Shown here: positions 1 to 6,974 of the stretch, piece after piece
Layout: each line of letters starts with the position of its first letter
Position numbering within the stretch: position 1 is the stretch's first letter
NCBI RefSeq assembly: GCF_021605415.1
Contig: NZ_WKEQ01000011.1
Span: forward strand, 62,001-126,000
Length of the DNA stretch: 64,000 nt
Source of the DNA: Pseudomonas syringae
Lineage (GTDB): Bacteria > Pseudomonadota > Gammaproteobacteria > Pseudomonadales > Pseudomonadaceae
Reading direction: 5' to 3'
Made by a program: the position numbers and the translations under genes
Notes under the pieces: generated by a model
The model's database searches: none
The model's input: only the letters and a program-made list of their open reading frames with translations
What the model was told of the DNA's origin: nothing

Positions 1-350
1 GTGGCTTCAACTGCCCGATCAGCGGCAGCGATCCGAGCGCCCATGCGGAAATGGTCGCGATCCGCGCCGCCGCGCAAGCCGTGAGCAATTACCGACTGCC
101 GGGCAGCACCCTGTACGTGACGCTGGAACCGTGCAGCATGTGCGCGGGGTTGATCGTCCATTCGCGGATTGCGCGGGTGGTGTACGGCGCGTTGGAACCC
201 AAGGCCGGGATTGTGCAAAGTCAGGGGGAGTTTTTCACTCAGGGCTTTTTGAATCACCGGGTGTTGTTTGAGGGCGGGGTGCTGGCGGAGGAGTGTGGCG
301 CGGTGTTGAGCGAGTTCTTCAAGGCCCGTCGGGCCAAACCAACAATCTAG
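1..350 (+). CDS. tadA: tRNA-specific adenosine deaminase TadA (5' truncated by window edge)
   Basis: Deaminates adenosine 34 to inosine in the anticodon of tRNA-Arg(ACG). Only the C-terminal ~115 residues are in the window, read in the frame starting at base 3. The zinc-binding cytidine-deaminase signature is visible as HAEM (His ligand and catalytic Glu) followed by PCSMCAG, which holds the two Cys ligands. The N-terminus, probably 40-50 residues, lies before base 1. The stop is TAG at 348-350. The convergent cmoB-cmoA pair downstream also modifies tRNA wobble bases. Identity is firm; the true start cannot be seen. Confidence 0.93.
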   Translation, partial: GFNCPISGSDPSAHAEMVAIRAAAQAVSNYRLPGSTLYVTLEPCSMCAGLIVHSRIARVVYGALEPKAGIVQSQGEFFTQGFLNHRVLFEGGVLAEECGAVLSEFFKARRAKPTI

Positions 351-365
351 ATAACAACACCAAAC

Positions 366-457
366 CTGTGGGAGCTGGCTTGCCAGCGATAGCGGTGTTT
401 CAGTCGACATCAATGCTGGATGTGCCGACGCCATCGCTGGCAAGCCAGCTCCCACAG
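366..457. repeat. REP doublet, GTGGGAGCTGGC family
   Basis: An inverted pair: one arm reads TGTGGGAGCTGGCTTGCCAG, and its reverse complement returns at the other end after a ~40-base non-palindromic centre. The arrangement is that of a REPIN, the mobile hairpin doublet of pseudomonads. It lies between convergent tadA and cmoB. Other copies of the family are at 3447-3540 and 9492-9585. Confidence 0.85.
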
Positions 458-482
458 TTTTTGCAGTGTTTGTGAGAACGGG

Positions 483-1439
483 TTATTTACGGGCGACGAT
501 CACCGCGCGCATCGGCGCCGGCAGCCCTTCAACCGTCTTGCTGTGATCGTCCGGATCAAGGAAATCGCTCAGTGACTGATACTTCATCCATTCGGTGCCA
601 CGTTGTTCTTCGACAGTCGTGGTGCTCACGTCTACACATCGAACATCCGTGAAACCGGCACGTCGCAACCACAACTCCAGCGCCGGCACTGACGGCAGAA
701 ACCACACGTTGCGCATCTGCGCATAACGGTCTTCCGGCACCAACACCTGCTGCTGATCACCTTCGATCACCAGCGTTTCCAACACCAGTTCGCCTCCCTT
801 GACCAGGCAATCCTTCAACGCCAGCAAATGCTCGATCGGCGAACGACGGTGGTAGAACACGCCCATGGAAAACACCGTGTCGAAGCCTTCGAGGTTCGCC
901 GGCAAGTCTTCAAACGGGAACGGCAAGTGCCAGGCATTCGGCTCGGACAGGTAACGCTGCACTGCCTGGAACTGGCAGAAGAACAGCCAGTTCGGGTCAA
1001 CACCGATCACGCTGTCGGCCCCGGCGCCGAGCATGCGCCACATGTAGTAGCCGTTGCCGCAGCCGACATCGAGGATGCGCTTGCCTTTCAGATCCAGATG
1101 CGGTGCGACCCGCGACCATTTCCAGTCCGAGCGCCATTCGGTGTCGACATGCACGCCAAACAGGTCGAACGGGCCTTTGCGCCACGGCGACAGCCCCATC
1201 AGGGCGGTGCGCATTTGCGCGCGGGTGTCGTCGTCGCAATCAGTGTCCAGTGTCAGGCCGTTGAGCAGATCGACTTCGCTGGGCTGGATCTTCGGCAACG
1301 CGTCGAGCGCACTTTGCCAGCGCTCCAGATCGCCGTGGCCTTTGTCCATTTTCTTGTCGAGTTGCGCTTGCAGTGTGTTGGCCCAATTGGCCAGCGGCGT
1401 GCCGGCCAGGCGGCGGGCGAGGGGGGACAAATCAATCAT
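483..1439 (-). CDS. cmoB: tRNA U34 carboxymethyltransferase CmoB
   Basis: Transfers the carboxymethyl group of carboxy-SAM (made by CmoA) to 5-hydroxyuridine 34, giving cmo5U in tRNAs that read four-fold degenerate codons. The 318 residues match the family length (~320). The Rossmann motif [16 protein letters not shown], lies near residue 125, preceded by the WRKGPF segment typical of CmoB. The start ATG overlaps the cmoA stop by 4 bases (ATGA), so the two are translationally coupled in the order cmoA-cmoB. Confidence 0.96.
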   Translation of the reverse strand: MIDLSPLARRLAGTPLANWANTLQAQLDKKMDKGHGDLERWQSALDALPKIQPSEVDLLNGLTLDTDCDDDTRAQMRTALMGLSPWRKGPFDLFGVHVDTEWRSDWKWSRVAPHLDLKGKRILDVGCGNGYYMWRMLGAGADSVIGVDPNWLFFCQFQAVQRYLSEPNAWHLPFPFEDLPANLEGFDTVFSMGVFYHRRSPIEHLLALKDCLVKGGELVLETLVIEGDQQQVLVPEDRYAQMRNVWFLPSVPALELWLRRAGFTDVRCVDVSTTTVEEQRGTEWMKYQSLSDFLDPDDHSKTVEGLPAPMRAVIVARK

Positions 1440-2179
1440 GGCAAGGCAATCAACGAGGCAAAGTTAAGACACTGGAACCACGGCACGACTTTCGAGAACC
1501 CGGCGGCCAACAGGCGTTCGCGGTGTTCTTCGAGGCTGTCGGGCTTCATGACGTTTTCGATGGCGCTGCGTTTCTGGGCGATTTCCAATTCGCTGTAGCC
1601 GTTGGCGCGTTTGAACGCGACATGCAGATCGGTGAGCAACGCGTGCTCTTCGGCATCGTTGAAACGCAGCTTTTCCGAGAGGATCAACGCACCGCCCGGC
1701 AATAACGATTGACGGATACGGCTGAGCAACGCGGTGCGCTGATCGGGGGCGATGAATTGCAGGGTGAAGTTCAGCGCCACCACCGAGGCCGGTTCGAAAT
1801 CGAGGGCGAGGATGTCGCCTTCGATCACCTCGACCGGCAGCAGCTCCTGGAACATCGAATCCTGACCGTTCAGATATTCGCGGCAGCGTTCGACCATCGC
1901 CGCCGAGTTATCCACCGCGATCACCCGGCAACCGTCGGTGCGCACATGACGGCGCAACGCTTGGGTCACGGCGCCCAGTGACGCGCCGAGGTCATAAAGT
2001 ACGCTGTTCGGCTGGGCAAATTGCGCCGCGAGCACGCCGAGGTTTTCGACAATGGTCGGGTAACCCGGCACCGAGCGCTTGATCATGTCCGGGAACACCC
2101 GCACCACGTCTTCGTTGAAGGCGAAGTCAGGCACCTGGGCCAAGGGCTGGGCGAAAATGCGATCGGGTTCTTTGCTCAC
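1436..2179 (-). CDS. cmoA: Carboxy-S-adenosyl-L-methionine synthase CmoA
   Basis: Converts SAM plus prephenate into carboxy-SAM, the donor used by CmoB. The protein has 247 residues, the usual length. Family signatures are the N-terminal [20 protein letters not shown], the SAM loop [12 protein letters not shown] near residue 60, and SEKLRF. It is the first gene of a two-gene operon and overlaps cmoB by 4 bases. Its promoter should lie in 2180-2300; I did not identify a clear one. Confidence 0.96.
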   Translation of the reverse strand: MSKEPDRIFAQPLAQVPDFAFNEDVVRVFPDMIKRSVPGYPTIVENLGVLAAQFAQPNSVLYDLGASLGAVTQALRRHVRTDGCRVIAVDNSAAMVERCREYLNGQDSMFQELLPVEVIEGDILALDFEPASVVALNFTLQFIAPDQRTALLSRIRQSLLPGGALILSEKLRFNDAEEHALLTDLHVAFKRANGYSELEIAQKRSAIENVMKPDSLEEHRERLLAAGFSKVVPWFQCLNFASLIALP

Positions 2180-2295
2180 GGCGGTTCCGGCGGTGTCGGT
2201 GGAAAGGCCGGCATTTTAGCCAAAGTGGCGCTGTGATGCTTGGATTGTCTGATAAGCCGGAGGACGCTGGGTTCCACATCGGCAGCCACAACGCT

Positions 2296-2315
2296 TTCGC
2301 GAGCCTGCTCGCGAA
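2296..2315. repeat. Short REP-like hairpin
   Basis: TTCGCGAG, a four-base CCTG loop, then CTCGCGAA forms a perfect 8-bp stem between the divergent end of cmoA and the end of the YhhN gene. It resembles half of the GAGCCTGCTCGCGA repeat family seen elsewhere in this window. Confidence 0.6.
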
Positions 2316-2319
2316 GAAT

Positions 2320-2955
2320 TCAGCGCGTGACTCGGCTGAACGCAGAGGCTGTAATCCCCCACTGCCCTAGCCAGTAACTAAGGATGATCACGTAAGGTGC
2401 CGCATGAAACGGCGCAACAAAGCGATTGATGCCAATCACGCTGTCGGAAAACACAAAGGCCAGGGCTCCCGCCGCCGCGAACAGCGCCGAACGTTTCGGC
2501 ACATCGGTGCCGAGGCGAGCCAGGGCGCGCCAGAGCATCGCGGTGATGGCCAAGCCGTAGACAACGACGGGCACCAACAGCGGTCCGAGTCCGCTGGAAA
2601 TCAGAATGCCCAGCAGCACCGCGCCCACGCCGACAGCGATTATCAGCGGCACGACAGCCAATCGACGGCAATCACTCAGGTAAGCCTTGAGGTACGCCAG
2701 ATGGGCGACCAAAAATGCACCGAGCCCAAATACAAACAGATCCACCGGCCAGGCCAGCAGCACATCGCCGATCAAAGAGAAAATCAGCCCCAGGCTGATC
2801 CAGCGGCGGTATTCGCTGGGCGGTGCGTCGTGCAGCCAGCCAAGCATGGCCAGCACCGGCAGCGGTTTGACCAGCAGGCACAGTAACGTCGCGTGGGTGC
2901 TGATGCCGTAGACAAACATCACCGCGCCCATCAGCGCCAGAATCAGCCAGCCCAC
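2320..2955 (-). CDS. YhhN-family membrane protein (lysoplasmalogenase-like)
   Basis: A 211-residue, almost wholly hydrophobic protein with about eight membrane helices. The motifs GDVLLAWP, a conserved GxxxFxxAHxAY region (LGAFLVAHLAYL) and FSDSVIGINRF mark the YhhN/TMEM86 family, whose animal members hydrolyse the vinyl-ether bond of lysoplasmalogens; the bacterial role is not settled. The start is GTG at 2953-2955. It lies only two bases downstream of the icp stop, so the two are probably co-transcribed. Confidence 0.88.
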   Translation of the reverse strand: MGWLILALMGAVMFVYGISTHATLLCLLVKPLPVLAMLGWLHDAPPSEYRRWISLGLIFSLIGDVLLAWPVDLFVFGLGAFLVAHLAYLKAYLSDCRRLAVVPLIIAVGVGAVLLGILISSGLGPLLVPVVVYGLAITAMLWRALARLGTDVPKRSALFAAAGALAFVFSDSVIGINRFVAPFHAAPYVIILSYWLGQWGITASAFSRVTR

Positions 2956-2957
2956 GG

Positions 2958-3350
2958 TCAGTTCACCGAAATGGCGCAGTCAAAGGTTTCCACCGGCAGC
3001 ACTTCCTGCGCCCACGGTTGTTGCGACGTCAGGCGCAAGCGCCCGGTGCCGGTGGCAAAGGCCTGAAAACGCCAGGTGGAAATCCCGGCCGCGCCGACCA
3101 CGCCGGCATCTTCCGGATTGCTGTAGACCTCGGGGCTCAAGGCATGCAAGACGCCGCCGGCCGAGTCCTGGATGGCCCAGCGATAACCGGTGGTGGGGTT
3201 GCTGGGCAAGGTCAGGATCAGGGTTTGTCCGTTGACCAGTTTCACCGGGCACTCGCTCTGTTTTTCCACGGTCACGTTGTGCTTCGGTTGCGTGGCGCAG
3301 GCGGACAGCAAGGAAAGGGCGAGGGGGACAAACAGGCGGGTGAGGGACAT
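2958..3350 (-). CDS. icp: Chagasin-type cysteine peptidase inhibitor, lipoprotein (I42 family)
   Basis: A predicted periplasmic or membrane-anchored inhibitor of papain-like cysteine peptidases. The 130-residue form starts at the ATG at 3348-3350 and begins with a lipoprotein signal ending LLSAC (lipid-modified Cys about residue 18). The three inhibitor loops are recognisable: NPTTGYRW (NPTTG loop), a Gly-rich GVVGAAG segment, and QPW in place of the usual RPW/F. A longer open frame reaches 3494 but runs into the upstream repeat. It sits between the YhhN gene and the Lon-like protease gene, as icp (PA0778) does beside PA0779 in P. aeruginosa as I recall it. Confidence 0.85.
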   Translation of the reverse strand: MSLTRLFVPLALSLLSACATQPKHNVTVEKQSECPVKLVNGQTLILTLPSNPTTGYRWAIQDSAGGVLHALSPEVYSNPEDAGVVGAAGISTWRFQAFATGTGRLRLTSQQPWAQEVLPVETFDCAISVN

Positions 3351-3446
3351 AGGCTCAGCGGCTCCGGCATTCACGACGAACGGCGAGCATAACTGAAGAT
3401 GACGGGGAGTGTGACAGTCTGCGCGATGGTGTTGTGTTGGCGGGCG

Positions 3447-3540
3447 CCATCGCTGGTAAGCCAGTTCCCACAGGTTCATCAGTGAACACACCATCGTGAA
3501 CAGTGCAGAACGTGTGGGAGCTGGCTTGCCAGCGATAGCG
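3447..3540. repeat. REP doublet, GTGGGAGCTGGC family
   Basis: Inverted copies of the TGTGGGAGCTGGCTTGCCAG arm, the left one carrying one or two substitutions, flank ~38 unrelated bases. It lies between icp and the downstream end of the Lon-like gene. Confidence 0.85.
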
Positions 3541-3563
3541 ATGCGACAGGCGCTACGAAACGA

Positions 3564-5981
3564 TCAGAACAGCACCTTCGCCACATCCGCAAACCGCTTG
3601 GCGAAATGCACGGTAATGCCTTCCTTCAGATAGTCTGGCAATTCTTCGAAGTTGCCCCGGTTGGCTTCCGGCAGGATCAGTTCGAATATCTTCTGCCGCC
3701 GTGCGGCAATGACTTTCTCGCGTACCCCGCCAATCGGCAGCACATGCCCGGTCAGTGTCAGTTCACCGGTCATCGCCACGCCTTTTTTCGGCGGCTGGTT
3801 GCGGGCGAGCGAGAGCAGGGCGCTGGCCATGGTCACGCCGGCGCTCGGGCCGTCTTTGGGAGTGGCACCTTCCGGTACGTGCAGGTGGACAAAAGCTTCG
3901 TCGAAAAACTTCGCATCGCCGCCGAACTGCTTCAGATGCGAACTGACGTAGCTGTAGGCGATCTCCGCCGATTCCTTCATCACGTCGCCCAGTTGCCCGG
4001 TCAGTTTGAAGCCGCGATTGAGCGTGTGAATCCGCGTCGCTTCGATCGGCAGCGTGGCACCGCCCATGCTGGTCCAGGCCAGACCGGTGATCACGCCGGT
4101 GCCGGACAACACTTGCTCGTTGCGGAACACCGGATGACCGAGTGAGGCTTCGAGGTCTTTCGGGCCGATCTTGATCACGGCGTTGCCATCGTCGATCAGC
4201 TTCATCACCGCTTTGCGCACCAGTTTGCCCATCTGTTTTTCCAGCTGGCGCACGCCAGCTTCACGGGCATAGCCGTCGATCAAAGCTTTCAGGGCAGAGT
4301 CGCTGATGCTCAGGCTGCCTTTCGACACGCCAGCCTTTTCCAGCAGCTTGGGCCACAGGTGACGCTTGGCGATGGCGACTTTTTCTTCGGTGATGTAGCC
4401 CGACAGGCGAATCACTTCCATCCGGTCAAGCAACGGGCCGGGAATCGAATCCAGGGTGTTGGCGGTGCAGACGAACAGGACTTTCGACAAGTCCATGCGC
4501 AGGTCGAGGTAGTGGTCGAGAAACTCGACGTTCTGCTCCGGATCCAGGGTTTCCAGCAGCGCCGAGGCCGGGTCGCCCTGATAGCTCTGGCCCATCTTGT
4601 CGATCTCGTCGAGCATGATCACCGGGTTCATCACTTCGACGTCTTTCAACGCCTGCACGAGTTTGCCCGGCTGCGCGCCGATGTAGGTGCGGCGGTGACC
4701 CTTGATCTCGGCTTCGTCGCGCATGCCGCCGACGCTGAAGCGGTAGAACGGCCGGCCGAGGGATTCGGCGATGGATTTACCGACGCTGGTCTTGCCCACG
4801 CCCGGCGGGCCGACGAGCAAGACGATAGAGCCGCTGATCTCGCCTTTATAAGCACCGACCGCGAGGAATTCGAGGATGCGATCCTTGATGTCGTCGAGGC
4901 CTGCGTGGTGTTTATCGAGCACTTTGCGCGCGTGCTTGAGGTCGAGTTTGTCCTCGCCATAGACGCCCCATGGAACCGACGTCGCCCAGTCGAGGTAGTT
5001 GCGGGTGACCGCGTACTCCGGCGAACCGGTCTCAAGGATCGACAGCTTGTTCATTTCTTCGTCGAGGCGTTTCTGCACTTGGGCTGGCAGGGTTTTGCCT
5101 TCGAGGCGCTGTTCGAACTGTTCGAGGTCGGCGCTGCGGTCGTCCTTGGTCAGGCCGAGTTCCTGCTGGATGACTTTGAGCTGTTCCTTGAGGAAAAACT
5201 CACGCTGATGCTCACCGATCTTGCGGTTCACTTCTGCGGAGATTTCTTTCTGCAGGCGCGCGACTTCGACTTCCTTGCGCAGCATCGGCAGGACTTTTTC
5301 CATGCGCCTGAGCATCGGCACGCAGTCGAGCACGCCTTGCAGATCGGATCCGGTGGCGGAGGTCAACGCGGCGGCGAAGTCGGTCAGCGGCGATGGATCA
5401 TTGGGGCTGAAGCGGTTGAGGTAGTTTTTCAGTTCTTCGCTGTACAGCGGGTTGAGCGGCAGCAGCTCCTTGATCGCGTTGATCAGCGCCATGCCGTAGG
5501 CCTTGACCTCGTCGGTCGGCTCGGTCGGCTGGTGCGGGTATTCGACTTCCACCAGATACGGCGGGCGATGGTGCTTGAGCCAGGTCTTGATGCGTACGCG
5601 GCTCAGGCCTTGGGCGACGAATTGCAATTTGCCGTTTTCGCGGCTGGCGTGGTGCACCTTGACCAGGGTGCCGTATTCGGGGAGTGCGTCAGTGTTGAAG
5701 TGGCGCGGGTCTTCCTGGGGCGTGTCCATGAAGAACAGGGCCAGGGAGTGGTGTTCGGATTTGCTCACCAGATCGAGGGTTTCGGCCCAGGGTTCTTCGT
5801 TGACGATGACCGGCAGGACTTGAGCCGGGAAGAACGGGCGGTTGTGGATCGGGATGATGTAGACCTTGTCCGGCAGGTTCTGGCCTGGGAGCGCCAGGCC
5901 TTTGCCGGGGGTGTGGTGTTCGATGTGGTCGGTTTCGGTGTAGTCGTCGGGGTTGTCAGGGAATTCTTGCTGGTCGCTCAT
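3564..5981 (-). CDS. lon: Lon-family ATP-dependent protease (AsrA-like paralogue)
   Basis: A cytoplasmic AAA+ serine protease that degrades misfolded and regulatory proteins. The 805 residues contain an N-terminal substrate domain starting near residue 45 (VYIIPIHNRPFFPAQ), Walker A GPPGVGKTS, Walker B VIMLDEIDK, and a C-terminal peptidase domain with the catalytic Ser in PKDGPSAG and the catalytic Lys in the GGVREKVIAA region. The ATG at 5979-5981 has AGGTG seven to eight bases upstream and is preferred over a TTG five codons earlier. Unlike housekeeping Lon, which usually sits with clpX and hupB, this copy lies beside icp. That position suggests the stress protease AsrA (PA0779); the paralogue assignment is inference. 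Confidence 0.93.
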   Translation of the reverse strand: MSDQQEFPDNPDDYTETDHIEHHTPGKGLALPGQNLPDKVYIIPIHNRPFFPAQVLPVIVNEEPWAETLDLVSKSEHHSLALFFMDTPQEDPRHFNTDALPEYGTLVKVHHASRENGKLQFVAQGLSRVRIKTWLKHHRPPYLVEVEYPHQPTEPTDEVKAYGMALINAIKELLPLNPLYSEELKNYLNRFSPNDPSPLTDFAAALTSATGSDLQGVLDCVPMLRRMEKVLPMLRKEVEVARLQKEISAEVNRKIGEHQREFFLKEQLKVIQQELGLTKDDRSADLEQFEQRLEGKTLPAQVQKRLDEEMNKLSILETGSPEYAVTRNYLDWATSVPWGVYGEDKLDLKHARKVLDKHHAGLDDIKDRILEFLAVGAYKGEISGSIVLLVGPPGVGKTSVGKSIAESLGRPFYRFSVGGMRDEAEIKGHRRTYIGAQPGKLVQALKDVEVMNPVIMLDEIDKMGQSYQGDPASALLETLDPEQNVEFLDHYLDLRMDLSKVLFVCTANTLDSIPGPLLDRMEVIRLSGYITEEKVAIAKRHLWPKLLEKAGVSKGSLSISDSALKALIDGYAREAGVRQLEKQMGKLVRKAVMKLIDDGNAVIKIGPKDLEASLGHPVFRNEQVLSGTGVITGLAWTSMGGATLPIEATRIHTLNRGFKLTGQLGDVMKESAEIAYSYVSSHLKQFGGDAKFFDEAFVHLHVPEGATPKDGPSAGVTMASALLSLARNQPPKKGVAMTGELTLTGHVLPIGGVREKVIAARRQKIFELILPEANRGNFEELPDYLKEGITVHFAKRFADVAKVLF

Positions 5982-6064
5982 GGGGCACCTGCGCAATGGG
6001 GTATGGGTCTTAGATGGGGCGGTGCTTGAGTGGTTTCAATGGGTAGGGTGTATATCCGTTTCTT

Positions 6065-6250
6065 GGGGGGGGGCGGATTATGGTTCCGCCCTTACGGCGG
6101 GTCACTTTTCCAGACGCCGAAAAAGTAACCAGAAAGGGTTGCCCCAACGTTCGGCCCGCTCGCTAAGGCTCGGGGTTCCTTCGCTCCGGGATCCCTCCAC
6201 TCAGCCTGCCGAAGGGGCCAACAGATCAAAAGCTGCAGCCGAGCTAACGC
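6065..6250. repeat. Left copy of a dispersed Pseudomonas repeat
   Basis: The stretch reading TCACTTTTCCAGACGCCGAA and on through GTTCGGCCCGCTCGCTAAGG belongs to a multi-copy repeat I recognise from fluorescent pseudomonads. A diverged copy in the opposite orientation occupies about 6481-6720. Together they form an imperfect large inverted repeat around a tandem repeat. I see no coding sequence here. Confidence 0.65.
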
Positions 6251-6402
6251 TCATCCTGTTGAGTGGTGAGAAGCAAAAGCACGCTGCAGCTCCGATCCCT
6301 GTGGGAGCCTGGCTTGCCAGCGATGGCGGCCTGACAGCCGACCAATTTCTTCAGTTGTACCACCTCACCCTGTAGCTGCCGATGGCTGCGATCGTGTGAT
6401 CT

Positions 6403-6492
6403 GTCTTTAGCTTTAGCTTTGGCTTTGGCTTTGGCTTTTGATCTGGCTTTTGATCTGGCTTTTGATCTGGCTTTTGATCTGGCTCTTGATCT
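6403..6492. repeat. Short tandem repeats (6-bp then 12-bp units)
   Basis: About four or five TTTGGC/TTTAGC hexamers run directly into four or five copies of the 12-mer GGCTTTTGATCT, the last slightly changed. Reading frames through it give artificial Lys-Ala-Arg-Ser or Leu-Ala-Phe-Asp repeats. The unit contains the GATC-rich tail of the AAAAGATCGCAGC repeat family, so it may have arisen by slippage of that element. Confidence 0.85.
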
Positions 6493-6720
6493 TCGTCCCT
6501 TCGGCAGGCCGAGCGAAGGTGTCCATCCGGGGGTAGGCGCGCAGCGCCGTGCGGCGAAGCCGCACACATCGAGAGGAGGTGCAGCGAAGCAAACCGTAGG
6601 CGATGCCCCCGGATGGACACCGTAGCGAGGGAACACTGAGCCTAAGCGAAGTGCCGTACGCCGGGACGAAAGCCTTTTGCTTACTTTTCGGCGTTTGGAA
6701 AAGTGAGTCGCTGTAAGAGC
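6481..6720. repeat. Right copy of the dispersed repeat, with long internal stem-loop
   Basis: Its reverse complement matches the left copy (6065-6250) at TCACTTTTCC, ACGCCGAAAA and the GGCTC...GTTCC block. Inside it TGTCCATCCGGGGG (6520-6533) pairs perfectly with CCCCCGGATGGACA (6606-6619), enclosing a smaller GTGCGGC/GCCGCAC hairpin. I take this as a structured non-coding repeat rather than a gene. Confidence 0.65.
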
Positions 6721-6914
6721 GAAACCGCCAGCAGCCGTTACCGCAGAAACGGATATTCACACCAGCAGATCAAATCAAAAGATCGCAGCGTGCCGCAGCT
6801 CCTACACTGTGAGTCGCTGTAAGAGCGAAACCGCCAGCAGCCGTGACCGCAGCAACGGATATTCACACCAGCAAATCAAGATCAAAAGATCGCAGCGTGC
6901 CGCAGCGCCTACAG
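6703..6914. repeat. 106-bp tandem duplication containing AAAAGATCGCAGC elements
   Basis: Bases 6703-6808 and 6809-6914 are near-identical direct copies. Each begins GTGAGTCGCTGTAAGAGCG and ends with the repeat AAAAGATCGCAGCGTGCCGC plus a short CCTACA tail. Only a handful of positions differ. It directly precedes the gcd terminator. Confidence 0.9.
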
Positions 6915-6921
6915 GTGGCAC

Positions 6922-6955
6922 AAAAAAAGGCGACACCCTCGCGGGTGTCGCCTTT
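6922..6955 (-). terminator. Rho-independent terminator of gcd
   Basis: On the minus strand a 13-bp stem (AAAGGCGACACCC with its complement, four-base loop) is followed by a run of seven U. It lies ~20 bases after the gcd stop codon. Confidence 0.92.
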
Positions 6956-6974
6956 ATTCAACTGCCGCTAATGT

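Noticed and set aside
4359..6029. Long open frame (556 codons) on the plus strand across the Lon-like gene
   Set aside because: It is wholly antisense to a well-conserved gene in high-G+C DNA, where such shadow frames are expected, and the product has no recognisable domain.
6403..6492. CRISPR-like regular repeat
   Set aside because: The 12-bp units are contiguous with no spacers and no cas genes are present.
6244..6760. Minus-strand open frames encoding Lys-Ala-Arg-Ser or Lys-Pro repeats
   Set aside because: The repeat peptides come from the 12-bp DNA tandem array; no ribosome site, and the frames extend into dispersed non-coding repeats.
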